Below, in pieces: positions 5,979-13,330 of a stretch of 23,224 nt of DNA. This DNA comes from an uncultured Collinsella sp. (lineage in GTDB: Bacteria > Actinomycetota > Coriobacteriia > Coriobacteriales > Coriobacteriaceae), in assembly GCA_902489855.1 (NCBI GenBank), contig CABUBS010000007.1, positions 1 through 23,224 of the forward strand. The letters run 5' to 3'. Position numbers and translations under genes: made by a program. The first letter of the stretch is position 1. The number at the start of each line of letters is the position of its first letter. The notes under the pieces were generated by a model. That model saw only the letters and a list, made by a program, of their open reading frames with translations, searched no databases and had not been told where the DNA came from.

Positions 5979-7925
5979 TTAGCTATCGGAATGGCCAGCC
6001 GCCGCCTCGGCGCGCTCGGCATTCCATGCAACGAGCGCCTCGTGGACCGCCTTGGCAACATCGGCAGGTATGCCGCGAACTTCCGCGATCTCTTGCTCGC
6101 TCGCCGCGCGCAAACGCTTCATCGAGCCAAAATGGCGCATAAGGGCACGTTTTCTGGTGGGTCCCACGCCCGGAACGTCATCGAGTACCGAAACCGTCAT
6201 GGCTTTATCGCGCAACTCACGGTGGAACGTGATGGCAAATCGGTGGGACTCATCGCGTACCTGTTTAATTAGATAGAGCGAAGCAGACCCGGTCGGCAGC
6301 ACGACAGGAGTCTCGTCCCAAGGCACAAAAACTTCCTCGTCGGCCTTCGCCAAGCCACAAACTGGTATATCGAGCCCAAGAGCCTCAAGTTGCTTGATCG
6401 CAGCGGTCAATTGCGGCTTACCGCCATCGACAACGAGCAAATCGGGGCGCGAGCCAAAGCGCTCGTCGGCCATGCGCTCGGGAGCATAGCGTCGTCCCAA
6501 AACCTCGGACATCGACACGAAGTCGTTTGCCTCGTCCAATTCGGCCTGAATTTTAAAACGACGGTACTGGCTCTTGTCGGCGCGCCCGTTGGTAAACACC
6601 ACCATCGAGGCGACCGTAAAGGTGCCATGCAGTGTAGAGATATCGAAGCACTCGATACGCAACGGCGGCGATGGCAGCGCCAACGCACTTTCGAGCTCCA
6701 GGAGCGCTTGATTGGTGCGGTCGTCAGCGTACCCCGTTCGCATCATGTAGCGCATGAGGGCATGGCGCGCATTTTTGGATGCCATATCGAGCAGACGGTG
6801 CTTTTCGCCACGCTGCGGCCTATGGAGATGGCAGGAACGCTCACGCTTGCCCGCAAGCCACTCCCCCAGCGCCTCCGCATCCTCAAGCTCGACGGAAAGG
6901 TTGACCTCAGCTGGAATATCAGCCGTCTCGTCGTAATAGCGCTTAAGAAAGCCCGACTGGAGCTCTTCCTCGTCAACATCAAGACCCTTGTCGAGAATGA
7001 ACTCGCAGGTGCGAACTGTTCGGCCCTCGCGAACGACGAAGACGCAAGCGGCGGAGATGGTCTCCTCGCGATAGAACCCGATGACATCGATATCGACACT
7101 GGAGGGAAAAACGACTTGCTGACGGTCGTCCAGACCCCTGATGACCTCCAAACGACGTTTGACGCGTGCCGCGCGCTCAAAGTCGAGCGCCTCGGCGGCA
7201 TCCGTCATCTCGGAGGTCAGCTCATCGACGACATCCTTGCGATGGCCCGACAAAAAGCGCTCGACACGCTTGACGTTCTTGGCATAGTCTGCCGGGGAAA
7301 TCGCGCCGACACACGCACCCGGGCCGCGCCCGACATGGTAGTCAAAGCAGGGACGCCCGTTTTGTGCGCAAATCATATTGACGATGTCTTCCTCGCCCTT
7401 GTGGGACTCGATGGTACGGCGACAACGACGCCACTCCGCACAGGATGCAGAGCAGATGGGGATAACCTTGCGCAGCGTATCTATCGTCTCACGTGCCGCA
7501 CGGCTATCGGTATAGGGTCCAAAATAGCGCGTTCCCGGCTTATGACGCTCACGCGTGTATTTGATCGCGGGATACAGGTCGCCCTTTGTAATGGCGATAA
7601 AGGGGTAGCTCTTGTCATCCTTGAGGTCGACGTTAAAGTACGGATGGTACTGACCGATCAGGTTGCGCTCGAGTACAAGCGCCTCATGCTCGGTTTCGAC
7701 AACGATGTAGTCAAAGCTCGCCACCAGCTGCATCATCAGCGGGATCTTTTGACGCTCATCCTGCAGTGTCACGTATTGACGCATGCGGGCGCGCAGGTTT
7801 TTCGCCTTGCCCACGTAGATGACATCGCCCTTGGCATCCTTCCAAAGGTAGCATCCGGGCTGTGTGGGAACGCGCGAAACCTGCTCGGCAAGCGTTGGTA
7901 TGTTGTCGTGACCGGCCACGCGCAC
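5979..7925 (-). CDS. uvrC: Excinuclease ABC subunit C (UvrC)
   Basis: UvrC makes both incisions flanking a lesion in nucleotide excision repair, after UvrA/UvrB have marked it. The 648 residues show the full domain order: GIY-YIG nuclease (residues 20-100, with GCYLWKD, VIYVGKAKNL and Glu86 in LERNL), a cysteine-bearing region (158-205), a UVR motif (about 225-260, with AAEALDFERAARVKRRL), the RNase H-like nuclease (IECFDIS and later YRRF) and C-terminal helix-hairpin-helix repeats (VPGVGPTRKRALMRHFGS). In the family the motif RPC-x7-C-x3-C supplies cluster ligands; here the middle one is Gly201 (RPCFDYHVGRGPGAC), and about 20 extra residues containing Cys162, Cys168 and Cys186 precede it. 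The GTG start directly follows the murJ stop; a GTG at 7919 is a possible alternative. The ribosome site is weak, so coupling to murJ is likely. Confidence 0.96.
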   Translation of the reverse strand: MRVAGHDNIPTLAEQVSRVPTQPGCYLWKDAKGDVIYVGKAKNLRARMRQYVTLQDERQKIPLMMQLVASFDYIVVETEHEALVLERNLIGQYHPYFNVDLKDDKSYPFIAITKGDLYPAIKYTRERHKPGTRYFGPYTDSRAARETIDTLRKVIPICSASCAEWRRCRRTIESHKGEEDIVNMICAQNGRPCFDYHVGRGPGACVGAISPADYAKNVKRVERFLSGHRKDVVDELTSEMTDAAEALDFERAARVKRRLEVIRGLDDRQQVVFPSSVDIDVIGFYREETISAACVFVVREGRTVRTCEFILDKGLDVDEEELQSGFLKRYYDETADIPAEVNLSVELEDAEALGEWLAGKRERSCHLHRPQRGEKHRLLDMASKNARHALMRYMMRTGYADDRTNQALLELESALALPSPPLRIECFDISTLHGTFTVASMVVFTNGRADKSQYRRFKIQAELDEANDFVSMSEVLGRRYAPERMADERFGSRPDLLVVDGGKPQLTAAIKQLEALGLDIPVCGLAKADEEVFVPWDETPVVLPTGSASLYLIKQVRDESHRFAITFHRELRDKAMTVSVLDDVPGVGPTRKRALMRHFGSMKRLRAASEQEIAEVRGIPADVAKAVHEALVAWNAERAEAAAGHSDS

Positions 7926-9608
7926 CTACTTGCGACGAAGCAGCGCCGAGACCTCGGGCATCTTAAGGACGACGGCAAGGCCAAAGGTAACAACAAGCGA
8001 GGCGACACCCGCAACGCAAACGTAGCCAAGAGTAATCAGAATCGAGCCGCCAAGTGCCCCGACAAAGTGTTCAAGCGCCCACATGACGCCGGCGCCTGCG
8101 GCAGCACCTAGGCCACCGAGCAAAAGGCCAAAGAAACCGCCATGTAGGATAGATTTGACCTGAAGGCCACGCAGGCGACGACGCAGCCACCACAGCGAAC
8201 AGCCGACCAAGATCACGTAGTCGACGACATACGAAAGCGCGATTGCCGGCATACCGAAGCCCAGCACAACGCCAAACAGCAGAACCGAGCCGGCCTGGCC
8301 GATGGCAGAATACAGGCAATAGCGGCTATAGGGCTTCATGTCGAGCAAGGCAGAGAAGCTCTTCTGCATCAACACGACCACACCGTAGAGCGGCAGCGAG
8401 AACGCCAGGTAGACAAGGAACTCGGACACCAGCGCCACGCCGGATTCATCGAACTTGCCGGCACAGTAAATCATGTTGAGCGGACGCGCGAAGACAATCA
8501 GGTACAGCGCGAACGGAATCAGGAAGAAGAGCATCTGGGCGACGCCACGCGAAATGCCCGTGCGAACGCTGTCGTAATCCTTCTCCTGTGCGTCGTGAGA
8601 GAGCTCGGTATAGAGCGCCGTCGAAAGCGAGGCGGCAATCAGCGCGTAGGGCAGCGTGTACCACAGGCGCGCATAGGCGATGACGGAAGGGCCAGTCTCG
8701 GGCTGGACCACCAGCGCGGCAGCGTTGGTGATAGAAGTCGAGACAAACATGCACACCGTGGCGAGCAGCGTCGGGATACCGAGCGCAATCGTCTGGCGCA
8801 GCGCGGGGTCCTTAAAGTCGATATGGATATGGGGATGCACGCCGTGCTTGCCAAGCGCGGGGATCTGACATGCCATCTGAACAAAGACACCGAGGGTCGT
8901 ACCGGCCGCAATCAAGATGATGCCGGCACGGTCGCCAAACTGTGCGGACACGGGCGCAAAACCCATAAAGCTCGCAATGACGATCACATTGTTGAGGACC
9001 GGGGCAAACGTCGACCAAAAGTAGTCGCGGTGTGCGTTGAGAACGCCCGAGAACACCGAGCCCAAACCATAAAACAGAATCTGGATGGCAAAGAAACGGA
9101 ACATGAACGCAGCGGTATCCATGCTGCCACCGTCACCCGAAAGGAACGATTGCGTCCAGATAAAGCCCGGGGCGAACACGGTCCCCAGCAACGAAATGCC
9201 ACCCAGCACTAAAAGCAGAATGCCGAGCAGGTTGCCCACGTACTCGTTCGAGGCCTCGCGACCCTGCTCACGCCTCACGCCCATGTACACGGGCAAAAAC
9301 GCCGTCACGAGCATGCCACCCATCACGAGTTCGTAGAGCATATTGGGCAGGTTGTTGGCGACCTGATAGGAGGACGAGAGCAGCGACATGCCGATAGCGG
9401 CCGCCATTGCCCACGTGCGGATAAAACCGGTGACGCGAGACACGATAGTCAGGATGGTCATAAGCCCGGCGGAACGACCAACCGTGGAGTAGTCCGACGA
9501 GCCCATGTCGTCAGTGTCATCTCGCGACGAAGAAGCTTCGGATGAGGGCGTCTGAGGCGCAGATTCTTTTGCAAAATGAGCTCCGCGCTTCAATTCTTCC
9601 TGCGGCAT
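7926..9608 (-). CDS. murJ: Lipid II flippase MurJ (MviN family)
   Basis: MurJ moves lipid-linked peptidoglycan precursor across the cytoplasmic membrane. The 560-residue protein has a hydrophilic N-terminal extension of about 45 residues, then a multi-helix (about 14) MOP-superfamily membrane domain. Recognisable family features are ILTIVSRVTGFIRTWAMA at the first helix, the NNLPNMLYELVMGGMLVTAFLPVY segment that follows, and FFAIQILFYGLGSVFSGVLNAH near the middle. The ATG has GAGAGG upstream at somewhat long spacing. The gene begins 3 nt after ybaK and its TAG touches the uvrC start, so all three are probably one transcript. Some actinobacterial MurJ proteins have extra C-terminal domains; this one ends shortly after the last helix. 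Confidence 0.93.
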   Translation of the reverse strand: MPQEELKRGAHFAKESAPQTPSSEASSSRDDTDDMGSSDYSTVGRSAGLMTILTIVSRVTGFIRTWAMAAAIGMSLLSSSYQVANNLPNMLYELVMGGMLVTAFLPVYMGVRREQGREASNEYVGNLLGILLLVLGGISLLGTVFAPGFIWTQSFLSGDGGSMDTAAFMFRFFAIQILFYGLGSVFSGVLNAHRDYFWSTFAPVLNNVIVIASFMGFAPVSAQFGDRAGIILIAAGTTLGVFVQMACQIPALGKHGVHPHIHIDFKDPALRQTIALGIPTLLATVCMFVSTSITNAAALVVQPETGPSVIAYARLWYTLPYALIAASLSTALYTELSHDAQEKDYDSVRTGISRGVAQMLFFLIPFALYLIVFARPLNMIYCAGKFDESGVALVSEFLVYLAFSLPLYGVVVLMQKSFSALLDMKPYSRYCLYSAIGQAGSVLLFGVVLGFGMPAIALSYVVDYVILVGCSLWWLRRRLRGLQVKSILHGGFFGLLLGGLGAAAGAGVMWALEHFVGALGGSILITLGYVCVAGVASLVVTFGLAVVLKMPEVSALLRRK

Positions 9609-9611
9609 CGC

Positions 9612-10112
9612 TCAGTCCTCTCTCGTAATCGCGGCAACCGTCGCCCCGCAAAATGCAATTAAATCATCGGGTGCAAGCTCGAGCTGATAACCACGCTTGC
9701 CTCCCGAAATAAAAATGGTATCCCAAAGGACACACGTCTCATCAATGAGCGTCCGGTAGCGTTTTTTCATACCGACCGGGCTGCAGCCGCCGCGAACGTA
9801 GCCAGTCGCCGCAAGCAAATCCTTCACATGCATCATAACCAAGGACTTCTCCCCCGCGGCACGCGCGGCGGACTTTAGATCGAGCTCATCGGCAACAGGG
9901 ATGCAGCACACGACATGGTCGTTGGACGGCGTCACGCAGACCAAGGTCTTAAATCCTTGACCGGGCTCCTCGCCAAGCTGCTCCGAAATCGCGACCCCCA
10001 GGCCCACCGACTCATCACCATCGTCTTCGTACGTATGTAGAACATAGGAAATGCCGGCGCTTTCCAGCTCGCGCATCGCATTGGTTTTTGGCGTCTTTAC
10101 AGCCTTTGCCAT
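9612..10112 (-). CDS. ybaK: Cys-tRNA(Pro) deacylase, YbaK/EbsC family
   Basis: This family clears mischarged Cys-tRNA(Pro), or related misacylated tRNAs, in trans, protecting translation accuracy. I chose the ATG at 10112 (166 residues, MAKAVKTPKTNAM) because AAGGA lies 7 nt upstream; the frame extends to 10208 but the extra residues look non-coding and run into a hairpin. Key features are Lys55 in FKTLV, the position of the essential lysine in YbaK, and the hallmark GGCSPVGMKK (108-117) with a following DETCVLWDTIFISGGKRG segment. Length is normal (about 155-165). It heads the ybaK-murJ-uvrC run, with 3 nt between its stop and murJ. Family identity is secure; exact tRNA specificity is inferred. 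Confidence 0.9.
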   Translation of the reverse strand: MAKAVKTPKTNAMRELESAGISYVLHTYEDDGDESVGLGVAISEQLGEEPGQGFKTLVCVTPSNDHVVCCIPVADELDLKSAARAAGEKSLVMMHVKDLLAATGYVRGGCSPVGMKKRYRTLIDETCVLWDTIFISGGKRGYQLELAPDDLIAFCGATVAAITRED

Positions 10113-10193
10113 GACATATCCTTTCCCTCGCATTCGGACGCAAAGATTAAGTATATGTCCAATTCGGCTGCATACGTCACTTCGGCACAGCAA

Positions 10194-10224
10194 GCGCCAT
10201 CGAATCACAAGGAGTCGATGGCGC
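10194..10224 (-). terminator. Hairpin downstream of uvrA
   Basis: GCGCCATCGA (10194-10203) and TCGATGGCGC (10215-10224) form a perfect 10-bp stem with an 11-nt loop, about 20 nt after the uvrA TAA on the minus strand. The tail TTGCTGTG is only weakly T-rich. It probably marks the end of the uvrA transcript and separates it from ybaK. Confidence 0.55.
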
Positions 10225-10244
10225 CCATAAACTGAATCGCCTAT

Positions 10245-11375
10245 TTATTGAGCATCAAGTTGAGCCTGACGCTCCCGGTCACGCCTGAGCAACGGCGCCA
10301 AAAACTTGCCCGTATAACTCTGCGGACAGTCCGCAACCTGCTCCGGTGTGCCCGAAACCACGACGGTTCCGCCGCCGTTACCGCCCTCGGGACCCATATC
10401 GATCAGGCGGTCGGCAACCTTGATGACATCAAGGTTGTGCTCAATCACCAGCACCGTGTTGCCCGCATCGACCAAGCGCTGCAGCACATCGAGCAGCTGG
10501 CGGACGTCCTCAAAATGAAGACCGGTCGTCGGCTCGTCCAAAATATAGAACGTCTTGCCCGTCTGGCGTCGATGAAGCTCCTTGGCGAGCTTCACACGCT
10601 GCGCCTCGCCGCCCGAGAGCGTCGTGGCGGGCTGGCCCAGGCTCACGTAGCCCAAGCCTACATCGTACAGCGTCTGGAGCTTTCGCTTGATCTGCGGGAT
10701 ATTCCCAAAGAAGGCCAGCGCCTCGGTGACGCTCATGTCGAGCACGTCCGAGATGGTCTTGCCACGGTAGGTGACCTCGAGTGTCTCGCGGTTGTAGCGT
10801 TTACCGCCGCAAACTTCGCAGGGAACGTAGATATCGGGAAGGAAGTGCATCTCGATCTTGATCTGCCCGTCGCCCTTGCACGCCTCACAGCGCCCGCCAC
10901 TCACATTAAAGGAGAAACGACCCGGCGAGTAGCCGCGCGCCTTCGACTCCGGCGTACTCGCAAACAGCGCGCGAAGATCATCCCACAGGCCGATATAGGT
11001 AGCAGGGTTGGAACGCGGCGTGCGGCCAATCGGCGACTGGTCGATATCGATAACCTTATCGATACACTCGATGCCCTCGATTTTCTTATATGGACCCACA
11101 GGGCGCGTCGAACGGTGAATGGCATTCGTAAGGGCAGGCGCAATGGTATCGGTAACCAGGGAGCTCTTGCCCGATCCCGACACGCCGGTAACAACCGTAA
11201 GCGTACCAAACTCGATTTTGGCAGTAACGTTTTTGAGGTTGTTGGCTCGAGCGCCCGTAATTTTAAGGCAGCCGCGACCGGGCTTGCGCCGTTCATCAGG
11301 CACCCGGATCATTCGTTTGCCGGTCAGATAAGCGCCCGTCATCGACTCAGGACACGCCATGATATCGGCAGGGTC
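10245..11375 (-). CDS. uvrA: UvrA C-terminal part (second ATPase half), out of frame with the N-terminal part
   Basis: This is the C-terminal 376 or so codons of excinuclease subunit A, the damage-sensing ATPase. The frame contains the second Walker A (GVSGSGKSSLVTDT), the insertion-domain zinc motif (RCEACKGDGQ...CEVCGGKRY), the signature TLSGGEAQRVKLA, Walker B (ILDEPTTGLH) and the C-terminal ATPase region ending near SYTGKFLAP. It begins with DPADIMACPESMTGAYLTGKR, which aligns with the middle of normal UvrA (E. coli has IMAVPESLTGQYMSGKR), not with any natural N-terminus. Taken alone the first ATG is at 11360 with no ribosome site. The TAA is followed by a hairpin. Intact domain motifs imply recent disruption, sequence error or recoding, not old decay. 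Confidence 0.85.
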   Translation of the reverse strand, partial: DPADIMACPESMTGAYLTGKRMIRVPDERRKPGRGCLKITGARANNLKNVTAKIEFGTLTVVTGVSGSGKSSLVTDTIAPALTNAIHRSTRPVGPYKKIEGIECIDKVIDIDQSPIGRTPRSNPATYIGLWDDLRALFASTPESKARGYSPGRFSFNVSGGRCEACKGDGQIKIEMHFLPDIYVPCEVCGGKRYNRETLEVTYRGKTISDVLDMSVTEALAFFGNIPQIKRKLQTLYDVGLGYVSLGQPATTLSGGEAQRVKLAKELHRRQTGKTFYILDEPTTGLHFEDVRQLLDVLQRLVDAGNTVLVIEHNLDVIKVADRLIDMGPEGGNGGGTVVVSGTPEQVADCPQSYTGKFLAPLLRRDRERQAQLDAQ

Positions 11376-11399
11376 AAGGAAATCCTGGAGCGCTTGCGA
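11373..11399 (-). other. uvrA: Apparent frameshift junction in uvrA
   Basis: The N-terminal frame stops at TGA (11376-11374); the C-terminal frame has its nearest upstream stop at 11402-11400. The shift must therefore fall within these roughly 24 nt. Removing one base or restoring two rejoins the frames. Reading the minus strand, AGGA, then TTT, then CCT, then TGA, then C, resembles in order and spacing the prfB recoding site (SD-like run, three bases, slippery codon, UGAC). A +1 slip at CCT would give a 963-residue protein. Confidence 0.7.
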
Positions 11400-13137
11400 C
11401 TACGTGTCCGCCGTTGACGCCGGCGCCGGGCCCCATGTCGATCACGTAATCGGCGGCACGGATTGTATCCTCGTCGTGTTCGACGACGATAACGGTATTG
11501 CCGATATCGCGCAGGCGCTCGAGCGTCTTGATCAAGCGCTCGTTGTCACGCTGATGAAGACCGATCGAGGGCTCGTCCAGAATATAGAGCACGCCCATGA
11601 GACCCGCGCCGATCTGCGTTGCCAGGCGAATACGCTGCGCCTCGCCACCGGAAAGCGTCGCCGAGGCACGATCGAGCGTCAGATAGTCGAGTCCAACATC
11701 GACCAGAAAACGCAAGCGCTCCAGGATTTCCTTGACGATACGGCCGCCGATAAACTGTTGGCGCTCGGTGAGTTCCAGGCCCTCAAAAAACTCGAGCGAT
11801 TCACGGCACGACAGGCAACAAACCTCGTAAATGGACTTGCCGCCCACGGTGACGGCGAGCATCTCAGGGCGCAAACGAGCGCCGTGGCAGCTCGAGCACG
11901 GCTCCTCGCGAATGTACTTCTCCAGGCGCGCCTTGGTGTTCTCGTTCGTCGTCTCGGTATAGCGTTCGTACAGGATGTTGCGAACGCCCGAAAACTTGGT
12001 ATCCCACTGGCTGCGACGTCCGTCGAGCTTTTGGTAGTCGACCGAGATCTTCGTATCGCCCAGGCCATCCAAGAATGCACGACGCACGCGAGGGGGCAAG
12101 TCCTCCCACGGCGTATCGGTGCTCACCTTAAAGTGTTTGCAGACCGCAGCAAAAATCTGCGGATAGTAGTTCGAGTTGCCAAACAGGCTACCAAAGACTC
12201 CGTCGGCAATGGACTTCGAGGGGTCCTCGATCAACGCCTCGGCATCAACGGTTTTCTTAAAGCCCAGGCCGTCGCACTCAGGACATGCGCCATAGGGAGC
12301 GTTGAACGAAAAATCACGCGGCTGAAGATCGTCAATGGAGTGACCATGCTCCGGGCACGCCAAGGCCAACGAATACTCCAGCAGCTCGCCCTCGGTCCCC
12401 TCGGGAGCATCACGATCGGGCAGCATGTACACGTTTACATTGCCGTGAGCCAGCGCGGTCGCCTGCTCAACAGACTCGGCGATACGGCCCAGAGAGTTCT
12501 CACGGATCACGATGCGATCGACTACGACCTCGATATCGTGCTTGAACTTCTTGTCCAGATCGATCGGATCGTCGAGCGAGCGCACTTCGCCGTCGACACG
12601 CACGCGGCTAAAGCCCTCGGCGCGAAGGTCCTCAAACAGTTTGGTGTACTCGCCTTTTCGCCCGCGCACCACCGGTGCCAGCACAAACGCGCGGCGGCCC
12701 TCCCCCGCCGCCAAGACCTTGTCGGCAACCTGGTCGGTCGTCTGGCGCTCAATGACGCGGCCGCATTCGGGACAGTGCGGGGTGCCTACACGGGCGAACA
12801 GCAGGCGCAGATAGTCATAAATCTCGGTTACGGTGCCAACCGTCGAGCGAGGGTTTTTAGACGTCGTCTTTTGGTCGATCGACACCGCCGGCGAAAGGCC
12901 GTCGATTGAATCCAAGTCGGGTTTGTCCATCTGGCCCAAGAACTGGCGCGCATAGCTCGAAAGACTCTCGACGTATCGACGCTGGCCCTCGGCATAGATA
13001 GTGTCAAATGCCAGCGAACTCTTGCCCGAGCCAGAAAGACCGGTAATGACCACGAGTTGGTCACGCGGAATGGAAACATCGATATCACGGAGGTTGTGCT
13101 CACGAGCGCCGCGAATAACGATAGAAGAATCAGACAT
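11374..13137 (-). CDS. uvrA: UvrA N-terminal part (first ATPase half), ends at a premature TGA
   Basis: This 587-codon frame is the N-terminal half of excinuclease subunit A. I chose the ATG at 13137 (MSDSSIVIRGAREHNLRDID) because AAGGAG lies 5 nt upstream. It contains Walker A (GLSGSGKSS, 33-41), the zinc-binding CPECG near 120, the CPEHGHS/CPECDGLG region seen in actinobacterial UvrA, a CSSCHGARL motif, the signature TLSGGEAQRIRLA, Walker B (ILDEPSIGLHQRDN) and VIVVEHDEDTIRAADYVIDMGPGAG. It then ends ten or so residues later in ASAPGFP-stop, where normal UvrA continues into its second half (UvrA is about 940-1000 residues). A LexA-box-like site lies about 60 nt upstream. If not recoded or an artefact, the shift should abolish UvrA function. 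Confidence 0.88.
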   Translation of the reverse strand: MSDSSIVIRGAREHNLRDIDVSIPRDQLVVITGLSGSGKSSLAFDTIYAEGQRRYVESLSSYARQFLGQMDKPDLDSIDGLSPAVSIDQKTTSKNPRSTVGTVTEIYDYLRLLFARVGTPHCPECGRVIERQTTDQVADKVLAAGEGRRAFVLAPVVRGRKGEYTKLFEDLRAEGFSRVRVDGEVRSLDDPIDLDKKFKHDIEVVVDRIVIRENSLGRIAESVEQATALAHGNVNVYMLPDRDAPEGTEGELLEYSLALACPEHGHSIDDLQPRDFSFNAPYGACPECDGLGFKKTVDAEALIEDPSKSIADGVFGSLFGNSNYYPQIFAAVCKHFKVSTDTPWEDLPPRVRRAFLDGLGDTKISVDYQKLDGRRSQWDTKFSGVRNILYERYTETTNENTKARLEKYIREEPCSSCHGARLRPEMLAVTVGGKSIYEVCCLSCRESLEFFEGLELTERQQFIGGRIVKEILERLRFLVDVGLDYLTLDRASATLSGGEAQRIRLATQIGAGLMGVLYILDEPSIGLHQRDNERLIKTLERLRDIGNTVIVVEHDEDTIRAADYVIDMGPGAGVNGGHVVASAPGFP

Positions 13138-13198
13138 GGAAGCTCCTTGCCTCCTATTGCATCGAATCATACTGTCGATGAGTTTAGCGCACTCGACG

Positions 13199-13212
13199 CG
13201 CACAGATGTTCG
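13199..13212. promoter_or_regulatory. LexA (SOS) box-like site upstream of uvrA
   Basis: Read on the minus strand the site is CGAAC-ATCT-GTGCG, matching the Gram-positive/actinobacterial LexA consensus CGAAC-N4-GTTCG at nine of ten defined positions. It lies 62 nt upstream of the uvrA ATG in the spacer shared with the divergent LTA-synthase-like gene. uvrA is a classic SOS gene, which supports the reading. A TATGAT -10-like box lies closer to uvrA. Confidence 0.55.
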
Positions 13213-13280
13213 TAATACAAGATTCGCAGACCTTTAGCTTTGCGTATCGGGTGCTTTGTTTCTCGAAATGCCGTGGAAAG

Positions 13281-13318
13281 GTTACAGTAATCTACTACTG
13301 AACTTAATTTGCTGTAAC
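13281..13318. promoter_or_regulatory. Inverted repeat upstream of the LTA-synthase-like gene
   Basis: GTTACAG (13281-13287) and CTGTAAC (13312-13318) are perfect inverted arms 24 nt apart, with a second dyad CAGTA/TACTG (13285-13289 and 13296-13300) inside. The right arm ends 12 nt before the start codon and overlaps the ribosome site region, so it could be an operator or a structure that affects translation initiation. No clear -35/-10 pair was seen on the plus strand. Confidence 0.35.
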
Positions 13319-13330
13319 AGAGGAACGTCC

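Noticed and set aside
6390..8111. A 573-codon plus-strand frame opposite uvrC
   Set aside because: It is antisense to a gene with all UvrC domains; no recognisable domain or start signal.
11359..12909. A 516-codon plus-strand frame opposite uvrA
   Set aside because: It is a mirror of the UvrA coding frame, with no independent start signal or motif.
13256..13330. A 25-residue N-terminal extension of the LTA-synthase-like protein
   Set aside because: The extension overlaps an inverted repeat and the ribosome site AGAGGA that fits the ATG at 13331.
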